Shown here one piece after another: positions 18,259 to 28,380 of a stretch of DNA of 64,000 nucleotides. Below the pieces are notes generated by a model. The model was not told the origin of the DNA. It saw only the letters and a program-made list of their open reading frames with translations, and did no database searches. Each line of letters begins with the position of its first letter. The first letter of the stretch is position 1. The DNA lies in the NCBI RefSeq assembly GCF_039621855.1, contig NZ_CP155071.1, forward strand, positions 2,790,001 through 2,854,000, given 5' to 3'. The stretch is from Erwinia sp. HDF1-3R (lineage in GTDB: Bacteria; Pseudomonadota; Gammaproteobacteria; Enterobacterales; Enterobacteriaceae). The position numbers and the translations under genes are program-made.

Positions 18259-20434
18259 ATGAAAATATCAGACAGTTTTCGCGCGCACTTCCTTCGTGAG
18301 ATCCTCACGCCCCTGGTGCTGGTGCTGCTGATTACCTCTCTCGGCGCGGGCTATGCCGTCTACTGGGCCACGTCAAAAAGCAATGCCGAGGCCGCGGCGC
18401 GCCAGCACCATATTATTCAAACGTCTCTTTCTCAGAGCCTGAGTGAGATGATTATCCAGCATCGCAGCCTTGCGCTGTGGCAGCCGCTGGCGCGCCATGT
18501 GCAGCATACTCCACCTGACCAGGCCTGGCTGGATCAGAACGTGGGCGCATGGCTTTCAGGCATGTTTGGTCATCAGCGGGTTTATATCCTGCGTTCTGAT
18601 GGCCAGCCGGTTTACCAGTGGGAAAATGGCCGCAGCGTGCGGCGCGACACCTGTCACGCCAGCCGTAGCGGCTGCACTTACCGGTCTCAGCCACGCCGTA
18701 GCCAGCCTGAAAACACGCCGTGAAAGCGTGGGATTCGCGCTGATTGATAACCGCCCTGCTGCGCTCGCGGTGGGAACCATTGATGGCGACCCCGCCCAGC
18801 CTCGTGGCTTTGTGCTGGTCAGCATCCGCTATCTGGACGGCGCTTTTCTCGACGCCCTGTCACAGCGCAGCCAGCTTCAGGGGCTTTACTATGCTGATAA
18901 GGCCCCTCTCCGCCATCTTACGGCTAACTACCCGCTGATAAGCCCGGCTGGCCATCCGCTGGGTTACCTGGCATGGCAGGCAGACAGGCCAGGGACCCGG
19001 ATGCTGGGCATCATCGCCCCGCTGGTCGTAGCCGTGCTGCTGATTATTACCCTTATTTGCACGATGATGATCCGCCGCATTTGGCTCTCCTCACTCCGGC
19101 TCTCTCAGTCGCTGCTCCAGCTCAGCGCCAGCGAAGCCCAGGCGCAGCATCTGGCCTTTCATGACGTGCTGACCGGCCTGCCCAACCGTGCGCTGGTTGA
19201 AGAGCGTCTTGCCCAGACGCTCGGCAGGCGGATGCGAGATCCTGACGGCGACAAGGTGGCGCTGCTGCTGCTGGATCTCGATCGCTTTAAACTGGTCAAC
19301 GACACTTACGGTCATCATGCGGGCGACGACTTAATTATTGAGGTGGCGCATCGGCTCACGCAGCGGGTGGGCGAAAAGGATACCGTGGGTCGCCTCGGCG
19401 GCGATGAATTTGTGGTTATCCTGTCGGCCGTGGCGACCTCTGCGGAAGTAGAGAGGCTGTGTGAGCAAATAGTGGCGGATCTCTCCCGCCCTTTCATCCT
19501 GCTGGGATGTGAAACCTGGATTGGCGTCAGTATCGGCGTCATGCTGGCCAGCGGAGAGCCCACCGACCGCGCCGAGATCGTACGCAAAGCGGACATCGCG
19601 CTCTATCAGGCGAAAAGTCAGGGGCGGGGCCAGTATCAGTTCTTTGATCCCTCGATGGATGAATCCATTAAAACGCGCCTGCAGGTGGCGACCGATCTGC
19701 GTCAGGCGCTGCTGCATAAGCAGAACCTGGCGGTTTACTACCAGCCGCAGATGGATATCTCTGGTCAGAAAGTCGTTGGACTGGAGGCACTCATACGCTG
19801 GAATCATCCGGTGCTGGGCGCCATTCCTCCCGGCGAGTTTATTCCGCTGGCGGAGGAGATGGGGCTCATTATTCAGCTCGGAGAGTGGGTGCTGCGTGAG
19901 GCCTGCCGCGTGTCACTGGCATGGCCCGATCTGGTCATTGCGGTTAATGTCTCTCCCCTGCAATTTCGCTCGCCGGGGTTCGTCGAACATTTTGAAGCGA
20001 TTGTAAAGCAGGAGAATACCCTGCCTTCACGCATCGAACTGGAAATTACCGAAGGGGTGCTGATAGAAGATAGTAAGGGCGCGAAGAAGATTATGAGCCG
20101 TCTGCGTGAAGTCGGATTCCATATTGCGCTGGACGATTTTGGCACCGGTTATTCCAGCCTTAATTACCTGAGCCATTTTTCAGTCGATAAGATCAAAATC
20201 GACCGTTCGTTTACTCAGGCGCTGGGGGTGACGGAAAACTCCATGGCGATCGTTGAGTCGGTCGTCAGGCTGGGCCAGGCGATGGGACTGGTGGTTACCG
20301 CAGAGGGGGTAGAGACCAGCAGCCAGATGGCGGCGCTGGCCGAAGCAGGCTGTAATCAGCTTCAGGGATATCTTTTTTCGCAGGCAGTACCCGAGGGCCA
20401 GATTGCAACGCTACTGGCCCGTGAGGAGGCGTAA
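18259..20434 (+). pseudogene. CHASE4-GGDEF-EAL cyclic-di-GMP enzyme, frameshifted
   Basis: The ATG at 18259 opens a frame with a membrane helix (about residues 16-38) and a CHASE4-like periplasmic sensor segment ending at 'YQWENGRSV'. It then turns to nonsense and stops at 18723. The meaningful sequence continues in the +1 frame from about 18630-18650 ('TPVTPAVAAALTGL') to 20434. This part has a second membrane helix ('MLGIIAPLVVAVLLI'), an intact GGDEF site ('GRLGGDEFVVIL') and an intact EAL domain ('GLEALIRWNHP', 'DDFGTGYSSLNYL', 'AEGVET'). An undisrupted protein would be about 725 residues. A single-base indel is the simplest explanation, either a real mutation or a sequencing error. Catalytic motifs are otherwise intact, suggesting a recent event. 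It is cotranscribed with the antiporter. Confidence 0.72.
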
Positions 20435-20440
20435 GCGAAA

Positions 20441-21961
20441 TCAGAAAAAGCCCAGCGGCTCGGTGCTGTAACTGATTAGCAGGTTTTTGGTTTGCTGATA
20501 GTGATCGAGCATCATTTTATGGTTTTCCCGTCCGATGCCCGATTTTTTGTAGCCACCAAAGGCCGCATGAGCGGGATATAGATGATAGCAGTTGGTCCAC
20601 ACGCGTCCGGCTTTGATGGCGCGGCCCATGCGATAAGCCCGGTTGATATCCCGCGTCCAGACGCCTGCGCCCAGGCCGTAAATGGAGTCATTGGCGATAG
20701 CCAGGGCTTCGGCCTCATCTTTAAAGGTAGTAACCGCCACCACCGGCCCGAAGATCTCTTCCTGAAAAATGCGCATACTGTTATTCCCCTTCAGCAGCGT
20801 CGGCTGAATGTAGTAGCCGCCTGACAGCTCTCCTTCCAGCTTCTCCACGCCGCCGCCCGTCAGCAGCTCTGCGCCCTCTTTATGGGCGAGATCGAGATAG
20901 GATAGGATCTTGTCGAACTGCTGCTGCGACGCCTGCGCGCCAACCATCGTCTCGGTGTCCATCGGATCGCCACGTTTAATCGTTTTGATGCGCTTCATCA
21001 CGGCTTCCATAAAGGGCACATAGATCGACTCCTGCACCAGCGCGCGCGACGGACAGGTACAGATCTCGCCCTGATTCAGGAAGCCCAGCACCACCCCTTC
21101 CGCCGCTTTTTCAATAAAGCCCGGTTCGGCCTGCATAATGTCTTCAAAGAAAATGTTCGGTGACTTCCCTCCCAGCTCGACGGTTGACGGGATCAGGTTC
21201 TTCGCCGCCAGCTCAAGAATATGACCGCCAATGGCGGTAGAGCCGGTAAAGGCGACTTTTGCGATGCGGGAGCTGCTCGCCAGCTCTTCGCCCGCCTCGC
21301 GCCCAAAGCCGTGCACCATATTCAGCACGCCTTTAGGCAGCAGATCGCCGATCAACTCAACAAACAACGAAATGGAGAGCGGCGTTTGCTCGGCAGGTTT
21401 AAGGATCACGCAGTTACCCGCCGCCAGCGCCGGAGCCAGCTTCCAGGCAGCCATCAGCAGCGGAAAGTTCCATGGAATAATCTGCGCTACCACGCCGAGG
21501 GGCTCATGAAAATGATAGGCGGCAGTGAACTCATCAATCTCTGCCGCGCCCCCTTCCTGCGCGCGAATACAGCCCGCAAAGTAACGGAAATGGTCCACCG
21601 CCAGCGGCATATCGGCGGCCAGCGTTTCACGCACCGGCTTGCCGTTATCCCAGGTTTCATTCACGGCGAGATACTCCAGGTTTTCCTCCAGCCGATCGGC
21701 AATTCTCAGCAGCGTCAGCGAGCGCGTCTGCACCGAGGTTTTGCCCCAGGCCTCAGCGGCGGCGTGCGCTGCATCCAGTGCCTTGTCCACATCCTGGCGG
21801 TCGGACCGGGGAAACTGCCCCACCGGGGAGCCGTTGACCGGCGAGCTATTAGAAAAATATTCGCCGTTTATCGGCGGGACAAACTCACCGTTAATATAGT
21901 TGCCGTAGTGCGACTTAAGAACGATCAGCGAATCTTTATGGCCCGGATATGCATAACGCAT
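20441..21961 (-). CDS. NAD(P)-dependent aldehyde dehydrogenase, AldB-like
   Basis: The 506-residue protein closely follows E. coli AldB throughout, e.g. '[17 protein letters not shown]', '[18 protein letters not shown]', and '[18 protein letters not shown]' near the end. Catalytic residues Glu262 ('VELGGKSPN') and Cys301 ('GEICTC') are present. It should oxidise acetaldehyde or similar aldehydes in the cytoplasm. The start at 21961 is chosen because GGGAGA lies eight bases upstream. An in-frame extension to 22003 lacks a ribosome site. It converges with the cyclic-di-GMP gene, whose stop lies six bases away. AldB or ExaC orthology cannot be separated here, so no symbol is given. Confidence 0.9.
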   Translation of the reverse strand: MRYAYPGHKDSLIVLKSHYGNYINGEFVPPINGEYFSNSSPVNGSPVGQFPRSDRQDVDKALDAAHAAAEAWGKTSVQTRSLTLLRIADRLEENLEYLAVNETWDNGKPVRETLAADMPLAVDHFRYFAGCIRAQEGGAAEIDEFTAAYHFHEPLGVVAQIIPWNFPLLMAAWKLAPALAAGNCVILKPAEQTPLSISLFVELIGDLLPKGVLNMVHGFGREAGEELASSSRIAKVAFTGSTAIGGHILELAAKNLIPSTVELGGKSPNIFFEDIMQAEPGFIEKAAEGVVLGFLNQGEICTCPSRALVQESIYVPFMEAVMKRIKTIKRGDPMDTETMVGAQASQQQFDKILSYLDLAHKEGAELLTGGGVEKLEGELSGGYYIQPTLLKGNNSMRIFQEEIFGPVVAVTTFKDEAEALAIANDSIYGLGAGVWTRDINRAYRMGRAIKAGRVWTNCYHLYPAHAAFGGYKKSGIGRENHKMMLDHYQQTKNLLISYSTEPLGFF

Positions 21962-22174
21962 CTTATTCTCCCATGGGGTCGTACGCCCCGCCTTAGTTAA
22001 CATGCAGGTAACTTACTATTAACATTATTGCTAAGCGAGAGAATGGCAGAGCGTCACGGATGAAACTGTGATCGGGTATAAGAATTGGCAAAATCTGCAA
22101 CTAAGTGTGAAGTACCGCACAGACAAAAGGAGAAATGAATAAAGGGCGCAGATAGCGCCCCTTTCAGTTAGCCC

Positions 22175-22897
22175 TCAGGCAAACAGGCTGTTCTGACGAT
22201 GGCGGGGCCAGAAGTTCAGCAGTAGCTGACGGGCCCAGGTGGGTTCCGCCTGGTGTGACATCAGGCTGCTCACCTCGCGCTCGCGCTGCGCGTTTTCCAT
22301 GCAGGCAGTCATAATACTGCCGGTAAATTCCGGATGGAACTGTACCGATATCGCCTGCGGGCTGTAGCGGATGATCTGGCAGTCATCCAGCGCAGAGACG
22401 GCCAGAACCTGCGCCCCCGGCGGCGGCTGTAGTACCGACTGACGATGGGAAAGCCAGGCAGAAAAATGCGTCGGCAGCGCGCCGAGCAGCGGATCGTGGC
22501 GATCGCCGTCAACCGTGGTGAGCTGCTGAAGCCCTCTCTCCCAGCCGCGCGGGTTGTCCCCGACCTGGCCGCCGAGGGCATAAGCCATAAGCTGATGCCC
22601 GTAACAGACGCCCAGCAGGGGCAGATCCTGCTCAACCGCGCTGCGGATCCAGGCGGCGGTGCGCTCGCTCCACTCCGCATGATCGGTCACCATCGCCCAG
22701 GAGCCACTCAGTATCGCCGCCGCAACGGATGACGGCGCAGGAAGCTCATCCCCCAGGTCGGGACGAATGACAATGTAGTCCTGTGGCTGCAAACTCAGTG
22801 CGTCCACAAACCAGTGCTGCTGCTCGCCCACCTGCGCACTGACGCGCTCGGGCGGCGTTTCGAGCTGAATAATTGCTAAGGGAAGCGAAGAAGACAT
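22175..22897 (-). CDS. Class I glutamine amidotransferase-like protein
   Basis: The 240-residue single-domain protein has a complete GATase1 triad: Cys98 in 'LLGVCYGHQL', and His188 and Glu190 in 'VQFHPEF'. Stand-alone proteins of this type (GuaA-like YfeJ group) hydrolyse glutamine or cleave gamma-glutamyl compounds. The true acceptor is unknown. I chose ATG at 22897; a GTG at 22933 would add twelve residues but has poorer ribosome-site support. It is divergent from the CoA transferase gene, and no partner synthetase is nearby. Confidence 0.85.
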   Translation of the reverse strand: MSSSLPLAIIQLETPPERVSAQVGEQQHWFVDALSLQPQDYIVIRPDLGDELPAPSSVAAAILSGSWAMVTDHAEWSERTAAWIRSAVEQDLPLLGVCYGHQLMAYALGGQVGDNPRGWERGLQQLTTVDGDRHDPLLGALPTHFSAWLSHRQSVLQPPPGAQVLAVSALDDCQIIRYSPQAISVQFHPEFTGSIMTACMENAQREREVSSLMSHQAEPTWARQLLLNFWPRHRQNSLFA

Positions 22898-23101
22898 AAG
22901 GTTAAGGGTTCCTTTTGGTGATCTCTGACGCACACCTGACGCAAATCTCAGGATTCAGAACCTTATCATGGCAAGCTGCCGAGAGCTTGTCACATGACTT
23001 ATAGTGAGAGCTAATGCAGAAAATGGCATAAGGCGCTGCGGGTTGCAGCACATCTCGAAGCATTTATACCTCTATAAATAGCGCAAGAAAGAAGGAATAC
23101 T

Positions 23102-24484
23102 ATGGATAACCGCCTGATGACGTCCCTGTGGCTATCGCTCTGGCAGGGCTTGCATAGCAATGACGCCTCGCCGCCTGCCGTGGCGTTTACCGCCGGGGAA
23201 CGGCTGCAATCGGCCTGGCCGGTCACGGAGCTGGCCGCCAGCAGCCTGGCCCTGGCGATGCAGGCTGCCGCCGATCTCTGTGGTAACGCTTGCCCGCTTG
23301 AGGTAAATACCCGCCTCGCGTCACGCTGGTTCCAGCGCTCATACTTTCCCATTAATCGCACCGTCGCCAGCCTGTGGGATCCCTTTGCCGGCGACTACGC
23401 GACCCGGGACGGCTGGATCCGTCTGCATACCAACGCGCCTCACCATCGGGCGGCAATGGAACAGGTGCTGGGGGTTCACGACAGCCGCGAAGCGCTGGCG
23501 AAAACGGTACATGGCTGGATGAAAAATACCCTGGAAGAGGCGGTAATATCAGCCGGCGGCTGTGCTGCTGAAATGCGCAGCCTTGCCGACTGGTTGCGGC
23601 ATCCTCAGGGAGAGCACGTCGCGCAGGAGCCGCTTATCGCCCAGCGAATGCAGCCCGAAGCCGCACCGCCCGCCTGGCGCTGTCCTGTCAGCCGCCCGCT
23701 GCTGGGCATCAGAGTGCTTGACCTGACGCGGATTATTGCCGGGCCGGTCGCCACGCGCTTTCTCGCTGGGCTGGGGGCTGAGATTCTGCGCCTGGATCCG
23801 CCTGGCTGGGAAGAGGCTTCCCTGGAGGAGGAGATTACCCTCGGTAAACGCTGTGCGCGTCTGAATCTGAAATTGAAAGAGGGTCGGAAAGCTTTTGAGA
23901 CCCTGTTAGCGCAGGCGGACGTGCTGGTTCACGGTTTTCGTGCCGATGCGCTACCCCGGCTTGGCTATGACACCGATGCATTGCAAAGGCTGTCGCCAGG
24001 ACTTATCGACGTCAGCCTGAACGCCTGGGGCTGGAGTGGCCCGTGGCGCAACCGCAGGGGATTTGACAGCCTGGTCCAGATGGGCTGCGGTATCGCCGAC
24101 TATGGGCGGGGAGGAGACGTAAGCACGCCGCCCTCCCCCCTGCCGGTTCAGGCGCTGGACCACGCCACGGGCTACATGATGGCAGCCTCCGTGCTGAAAG
24201 GCTTGCGGCAACGACGGCGGCATAATATCGGTTTTACCGCCCGCCTCTCGCTGGCCAGAACCGCTCTGCTACTGACCCAACGCCCCTACCCCGTCGCTGA
24301 TCGGCCCGCAGGCCTGGGCGCTGACGTAGCGGGCGATCTGAATGCCGAAACTGAGATCGCCGCCCGGGGAATTGGCTATCGCCTGAACGCCCCGGTCTGG
24401 CTGCCCGGCACGCCGCTGATCTGGTCACGACCCGCCTCGCCGCTGGGGTCGTCGGCACCATGCTGGTCTAATACTTCCAGTTAG
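23102..24484 (+). CDS. Family III CoA transferase (CaiB/BaiF type)
   Basis: The product is 460 residues. The C-terminal half is a canonical family III core: 'LLGIRVLDLTRIIAGPVATRFLAGLGAEILRLDPP' in pattern, 'ADVLVHGFRADAL', and the presumed catalytic Asp322 in 'RGFDSLVQ'. The N-terminal ~190 residues look like a diverged second copy of the fold ('LWDPFAGDYATRDGWIRLHTNAPHHR'). The enzyme probably moves CoA between carboxylic acids; the substrate is not predictable. AAGGA at 23092-23096 supports the start. It has no obvious pathway neighbours and is convergent with ycdY. Confidence 0.85.
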   Translation: MDNRLMTSLWLSLWQGLHSNDASPPAVAFTAGERLQSAWPVTELAASSLALAMQAAADLCGNACPLEVNTRLASRWFQRSYFPINRTVASLWDPFAGDYATRDGWIRLHTNAPHHRAAMEQVLGVHDSREALAKTVHGWMKNTLEEAVISAGGCAAEMRSLADWLRHPQGEHVAQEPLIAQRMQPEAAPPAWRCPVSRPLLGIRVLDLTRIIAGPVATRFLAGLGAEILRLDPPGWEEASLEEEITLGKRCARLNLKLKEGRKAFETLLAQADVLVHGFRADALPRLGYDTDALQRLSPGLIDVSLNAWGWSGPWRNRRGFDSLVQMGCGIADYGRGGDVSTPPSPLPVQALDHATGYMMAASVLKGLRQRRRHNIGFTARLSLARTALLLTQRPYPVADRPAGLGADVAGDLNAETEIAARGIGYRLNAPVWLPGTPLIWSRPASPLGSSAPCWSNTSS

Positions 24485-24587
24485 GATCACCGGCCAGCTT
24501 TTGCCTCGCTGTCTGTTCCCCAAACGGCCCCCTGTCAGGGCTGATGCAAAGGCCAGGACCCTCGCCCGATTTCAGCCTTTCCCCACC

Positions 24588-25142
24588 TCAGCTTTCGTTA
24601 TCTTCTTCCAGTTCGTCGCGCATTGCCTGTAGCGCTTCGCGGGTGATCGCTGCCAGGGTGCGGTAAAATGCCGTTGTGGCATGGGCTTCAACCTTGCCGA
24701 GGAACTGACCGCACCACGGCAGCAGGTAGTCATCAAACAGGGTGATCTGCGCCGCAAACTCATCCGCTTCCGACTGGTCCTCCAGCCAGGAGGAGGCCAG
24801 CAGCAGCGCGCCAATATGGTCGGCAGGCGCATCGCTTAGCGGCATGCCGCGGCTTTGGAGAAAGCGCCGGACCTCAGACTCAACCGGTCCGTTTTCCCAG
24901 TGCGAACCATAGGGCGGTACGCTGCAATCACTGCCCACAAACAGCGCATTGTAGTCCGTTGCCAGCGCCTGGGGATCGCTGTTCTGTTGCAGGCGCAGCA
25001 GCAACTCGTCCTGCTCCAGCGGCCAGTGCTGTTGCAGCTTGCCTTCACGCAGGAGCGTGAACAGCGGAACCAGCAGGGGATCCTGAGGCTGACGGTTATA
25101 CAGCGAACCCAGCAGGCGACAGAGGATTGAAAATTCATTCAT
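24588..25142 (-). CDS. ycdY: YcdY, TorD/DmsD-family chaperone
   Basis: The 184-residue protein matches E. coli YcdY almost along its whole length ('MNEFSILCRLLGSLY', 'YNALFVGSDCSVPPYGSHW', 'ADHIGALLLASSWLEDQSEADE'). It is an all-helical chaperone of the redox-enzyme maturation (TorD) family. In E. coli it activates the zinc phosphatase YcdX and affects swarming. The start at MNEFS is chosen by homology; an in-frame extension to 25157 is possible. It lies 49 bp behind ghrA on the same strand. The expected middle gene ycdX is absent, leaving YcdY without its known partner in the window. Confidence 0.93.
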   Translation of the reverse strand: MNEFSILCRLLGSLYNRQPQDPLLVPLFTLLREGKLQQHWPLEQDELLLRLQQNSDPQALATDYNALFVGSDCSVPPYGSHWENGPVESEVRRFLQSRGMPLSDAPADHIGALLLASSWLEDQSEADEFAAQITLFDDYLLPWCGQFLGKVEAHATTAFYRTLAAITREALQAMRDELEEDNES

Positions 25143-25191
25143 AGTAAGTCTCATCATAAGTAAAATGTGACAGGGTCACGTACGGACGCAT

Positions 25192-26133
25192 TTAGTAGCC
25201 GCGCGACAGGTCGACGCGGCCTGACGGCATCTGCCCCGCCTCGCGCAGGCGGATGGCCTGTGCAATATAGTCCATCGCATCGTCAGGTAACGTTACAGCG
25301 GCATTATGAGGCGTAATGGCAATGGCCGGATGCGCCCAGAAAGGGTGCTGTGTATCCAGCGGTTCACGCGCAAAGACATCCAGCGCGGCGGCCTTTACCT
25401 CACCCGCCCCGATAGCGGCCAGCAAATCATCCTCGACCAGATGCGCGCCTCGCGCCAGATTAAGAATAAACGCCTGGGGTTTTAACTGCTGCATCAGCTT
25501 CCGGTTCAGTATACCCGTGGTCTGCGGCGTATTGGGCAGCAGATTGATCAGCACCTGACAGCCGTGCAAGAACGCGTCCAGCTGATCGTCACCGTAAAAA
25601 CTGCTGACCCCGGGCAAATCCTTCGGTGAACGGCTCCAGCAGCGCACCGGGAAGCCCCAGGCCAGGAGGCTCTCCGACACGCTGCCGCCCAGTACGCCCG
25701 CCCCCAGAATGCCGACGCCGAAGTCGCTGCGGGAATAGTTTGGTAGCGGCTGCCACAGGCTTTGCGTTTTTTGCTGCTGATACTCCGTAAAGCGGCGGAA
25801 CCAGCCCAGCACGTGATACACCGCGTATTCCTGCATCTGACGGGCCATGCCGGTATCTTCCAGCCGGAACAGCGGCACCCCGGCGGGCAGCATAGCGGGA
25901 TACTGTCGCAGCTGCGCGAGAATATCATCAACGCCTGCGCCCAGTGCAAATACGCCTTTTAACGTCGTGCGCCCCGTTAGCATCTCTACCGGCGGCTGAC
26001 GAACCAGCGCATAGTCGGCGGGCGCATCGTCGCCGGGTGTCCACTGGCGAATACGCGCCTGCGGCAGGCGCTGCTGCAGGCCCGCAATCCATTTATCGGC
26101 GCGAAAGGATGGGTGATAAAAAATGACGTCCAC
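25192..26133 (-). CDS. ghrA: Glyoxylate/hydroxypyruvate reductase A
   Basis: At 313 residues it is equal in length to E. coli GhrA (312). The NAD(P)-binding glycine motif GILGAGVLG is at 141-149. 'LINLLPNTPQTTGILN' and the catalytic region 'DVFAREPLDTQHPFW...ITPHNAAVTLP' follow. It reduces glyoxylate to glycolate and hydroxypyruvate to glycerate with NADPH in the cytosol. It forms a likely two-gene operon with ycdY. Confidence 0.95.
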   Translation of the reverse strand: MDVIFYHPSFRADKWIAGLQQRLPQARIRQWTPGDDAPADYALVRQPPVEMLTGRTTLKGVFALGAGVDDILAQLRQYPAMLPAGVPLFRLEDTGMARQMQEYAVYHVLGWFRRFTEYQQQKTQSLWQPLPNYSRSDFGVGILGAGVLGGSVSESLLAWGFPVRCWSRSPKDLPGVSSFYGDDQLDAFLHGCQVLINLLPNTPQTTGILNRKLMQQLKPQAFILNLARGAHLVEDDLLAAIGAGEVKAAALDVFAREPLDTQHPFWAHPAIAITPHNAAVTLPDDAMDYIAQAIRLREAGQMPSGRVDLSRGY

Positions 26134-26223
26134 GTATGATCTCCTCTTTTTTTATCAGGCTCGGGTAAAAACGCGCGGATGGCAAGCAACAATCCCGGGA
26201 TACGCCAGGCATCCCAGGGTTTA

Positions 26224-27702
26224 TCAGCGTGCGACAGCAGGCTCAATCAGCCTGCGCAACAGCGGCATAAGCATCAGCAGGATCAGCCCGACCACCGCAC
26301 TCCCCCAGCCGAGCAGGCTGAAAATATGGCTGTAGCCCGGATTAGTCAGGAGCGGCGTGCTGCCGCTGTTTTCGGGCATCAGACCTGACACGTATCCCGC
26401 CAGCACCGATGCCACGCCGGTAACCATCATCCAGCAGCCCATCATAATTCCCTGATAGCGGGCCGGAGCCAGCTTGCCGATCATTGCGTAGCCGATCGGT
26501 GAAAGCAGCAGTTCACCGATGCTTTGCAGTACGTAGCTGATGACAATCCATTTAAACGCCACCTGGCCATCACCGCCCGCCAGCAGGATCCCCAGCGGCA
26601 GTACCAGCATCCCCAAACCAATAAAGAACAGCGATGAGGCAAACTGCAGGGGGATGTCAATGCGCCAGCCGCGCTCGCGCAGATTGCGGAAGCCCAGCGC
26701 CAGCAGCGGCCCGCCGATAACAATCACCAGCGTATTGATGTTTTGTACCCACTGAGGAGCAATCTTTATGCCGTAAACGTTCAGGTTGATATTGTGCTCG
26801 GTAAACAGCATCAGTCCCATGGGGGCCAGCTGATACAGCGTCCAGAATACCAGCGAACCCAGCGCCAGAATCAGCCAGGCCGTCATTTTACGCTGCTCCT
26901 CGCGCGGCCTGTGGCGCAGAGTGGTAAAAGCCAGCAGCAGGAAAATAATTACCCCCAGCCCGATGACAAAAGAGCCGGTAAAGCTGGCGTGGGTTAGCAT
27001 CAGCCGCACCAGTGGCACCAGCACCGCCAGGATGACCGCTCCTCCCACCATCCGCAGCCTGAACTGGCTTTTACTGACGTGCAGCAGCGGCGTGTCAATA
27101 TCCGCCAATATTTTCCAGCACAGCAGCGAAATGACGATGGCGACCATATTGCCGAGGGTGGCGAACAGGAACAGCGAATGATAATGCTCGCTCAGCTGGA
27201 AGTAACCTGCGCCGGTAAAGCCCAGAAAGAAGCCGAGATTCATCCCGGCATAGTTCCAGAGAAAAGCGGTCTCGCGGCGGTTATCCTCAGGTTTAAAACG
27301 CTGGGTAAGCATCATATTAATGCAGGTAACGTTCAGGCCGCTGCCGGTAAGAAACATCGCCAGCCCCCAGTACAGCCCTTCTGCGGTTTGCCCGGCGAGC
27401 ACCCAACAGCCGATAACCTGAAGCAGCATACCCAGCACAAAGAGAATACGGTTGCTGAGGAAGCGTCCGCCAAGATAGCCCCCGAACAGGTGCAGCCCGT
27501 AGTTGAAAGCGCCAAAAACGCCCATCATGGCGTTGGCCTGCCCTTCGCTAAATCCCAGACGTTTGGTGGCGTAGAGCACCAGGGTCGAATAGAGCACGGC
27601 AAAGCCGAGGGTGGCGAAGATCTGAATAAAGAACAGCGCCCCGGTGCCACGAATGGCGGCGGTATCAGTATATTTAGCAGCGGTATTCACAACAGCCCTC
27701 AT
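26224..27702 (-). CDS. POT-family proton-coupled peptide transporter
   Basis: The 492-residue integral membrane protein has about twelve to fourteen helices. Features of the proton-dependent oligopeptide transporter family include 'YSTLVLYATKRLGFSEGQANAMMGVFGAFNYGLHLFGGYLGGR' in pattern and 'FLWNYAGMNLGFFLGFTGAGYF' (PTR2 signature region). The classical ExxERFxYY motif of DtpA-D in helix 1 is replaced by 'FFIQIFATLGFAVLYS'. It therefore belongs to a divergent branch, possibly with another substrate or coupling mode. It sits between ghrA and a tRNA gene and appears monocistronic. Confidence 0.85.
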   Translation of the reverse strand: MRAVVNTAAKYTDTAAIRGTGALFFIQIFATLGFAVLYSTLVLYATKRLGFSEGQANAMMGVFGAFNYGLHLFGGYLGGRFLSNRILFVLGMLLQVIGCWVLAGQTAEGLYWGLAMFLTGSGLNVTCINMMLTQRFKPEDNRRETAFLWNYAGMNLGFFLGFTGAGYFQLSEHYHSLFLFATLGNMVAIVISLLCWKILADIDTPLLHVSKSQFRLRMVGGAVILAVLVPLVRLMLTHASFTGSFVIGLGVIIFLLLAFTTLRHRPREEQRKMTAWLILALGSLVFWTLYQLAPMGLMLFTEHNINLNVYGIKIAPQWVQNINTLVIVIGGPLLALGFRNLRERGWRIDIPLQFASSLFFIGLGMLVLPLGILLAGGDGQVAFKWIVISYVLQSIGELLLSPIGYAMIGKLAPARYQGIMMGCWMMVTGVASVLAGYVSGLMPENSGSTPLLTNPGYSHIFSLLGWGSAVVGLILLMLMPLLRRLIEPAVAR

Positions 27703-27858
27703 GATTATCTGATGCAGAAAAGTGCATCATTATGCACAGAGCGCCGCATAATTACCTTTATGGATGCGGACTTTTCATGATTTATCCGGCTATTTGCCTG
27801 TTTAAGCAGCAACATGCTGTAAAACTGACTAAACGAACGGGAAATTTCACAAAGGGAG

Positions 27859-27887
27859 TTGACCCTGCCCCGGCTTTTACCTACATT
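27859..27887 (+). promoter_or_regulatory. Sigma-70 promoter of the first tRNA-Ser gene
   Basis: The -35 box TTGACC (27859-27864), an exact 17-bp spacer and the -10 box TACATT (27882-27887) are followed by a GC-rich discriminator (AGCGCCC). That is typical of stable-RNA promoters under stringent control. Confidence 0.8.
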
Positions 27888-27919
27888 AGCGCCCAGGCAC
27901 AGTGTGCCAGCAAAAATAC

Positions 27920-28007
27920 GGTGAGGTGTCCGAGTGGCTGAAGGAGCACGCCTGGAAAGTGTGTATACGGCAACGTATCGAGGGTTCGAACCCCTCTCTC
28001 ACCGCCA
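27920..28007 (+). tRNA. tRNA-Ser(GGA), first copy
   Basis: This 88-nt gene has an encoded CCA. The seven-base-pair acceptor stem GGTGAGG pairs with TCTCACC, with one G-T. The anticodon loop is CCTGGAAAG with anticodon GGA. The long class II variable arm (GTGTATACGGCAACGTATC) is typical of serine tRNAs, and the T-loop is TTCGAAC. It is near-identical to E. coli serW/serX, and serX is the gene expected beside ghrA. It reads UCC and UCU codons. Confidence 0.97.
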
Positions 28008-28020
28008 TATTAAATGAGAA

Positions 28021-28048
28021 AGCCTGAGCGAAAGCTCAGGCTTTTTTG
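28021..28048 (+). terminator. Terminator of the first tRNA-Ser gene
   Basis: A nine-bp stem AGCCTGAGC/GCTCAGGCT closed by a GAAA tetraloop is followed by a run of T. It is copied exactly after the second tRNA gene. Confidence 0.93.
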
Positions 28049-28209
28049 TTGCCTGCCAGATAACCGCTGCCGACTTCCGGGCGGGATAAATCACGCCGTA
28101 CAGTCAGTTGCCGCAGCAGCGCTTAAAATAATTTCCGGTTGGTAAACAGGCGCCTGGCGGATAGCGCGCCTGCGGCTTAAGCAGATAGAATAAAAGGGAA
28201 AAATTCTTC

Positions 28210-28238
28210 TTGACCGGCGGGGCGTGACTCCCTATAGT
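28210..28238 (+). promoter_or_regulatory. Sigma-70 promoter of the second tRNA-Ser gene
   Basis: TTGACC (28210-28215), a 17-bp spacer and TATAGT (28233-28238) precede a GC-rich discriminator. The sequence between the boxes differs from the first tRNA promoter, so the promoter was not simply part of a clean recent duplication. Confidence 0.8.
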
Positions 28239-28279
28239 AGCGCCCCGTTGCCCTCTGGGGCAAGGCAGTAAAAAAATAC

Positions 28280-28367
28280 GGTGAGGTGTCCGAGTGGCTG
28301 AAGGAGCACGCCTGGAAAGTGTGTATACGGCAACGTATCGAGGGTTCGAACCCCTCTCTCACCGCCA
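28280..28367 (+). tRNA. tRNA-Ser(GGA), second copy
   Basis: This gene is identical over all 88 bases to the gene at 27920-28007 and shares the immediate flanks (AATAC before, ATTAAATGAG plus the terminator after). The start-to-start distance is exactly 360 bp. Confidence 0.97.
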
Positions 28368-28380
28368 CATTAAATGAGAA

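Noticed and set aside
18196..18723. Separate 175-residue membrane protein after the antiporter
   Set aside because: Its start overlaps the antiporter end, and the C-terminal ~25 residues are out-of-frame translation. It is the 5' part of the frameshifted cyclic-di-GMP gene.
21962..22003. Upstream start for the aldehyde dehydrogenase
   Set aside because: The extra 14 residues have no ribosome site and would overlap the GGGAGA site used for the ATG at 21961.
27920..28367. tRNA genes as an integrated element's attachment site pair
   Set aside because: The 360-bp interval contains only a terminator and a promoter. There is no integrase gene or cargo, and both copies are full length.
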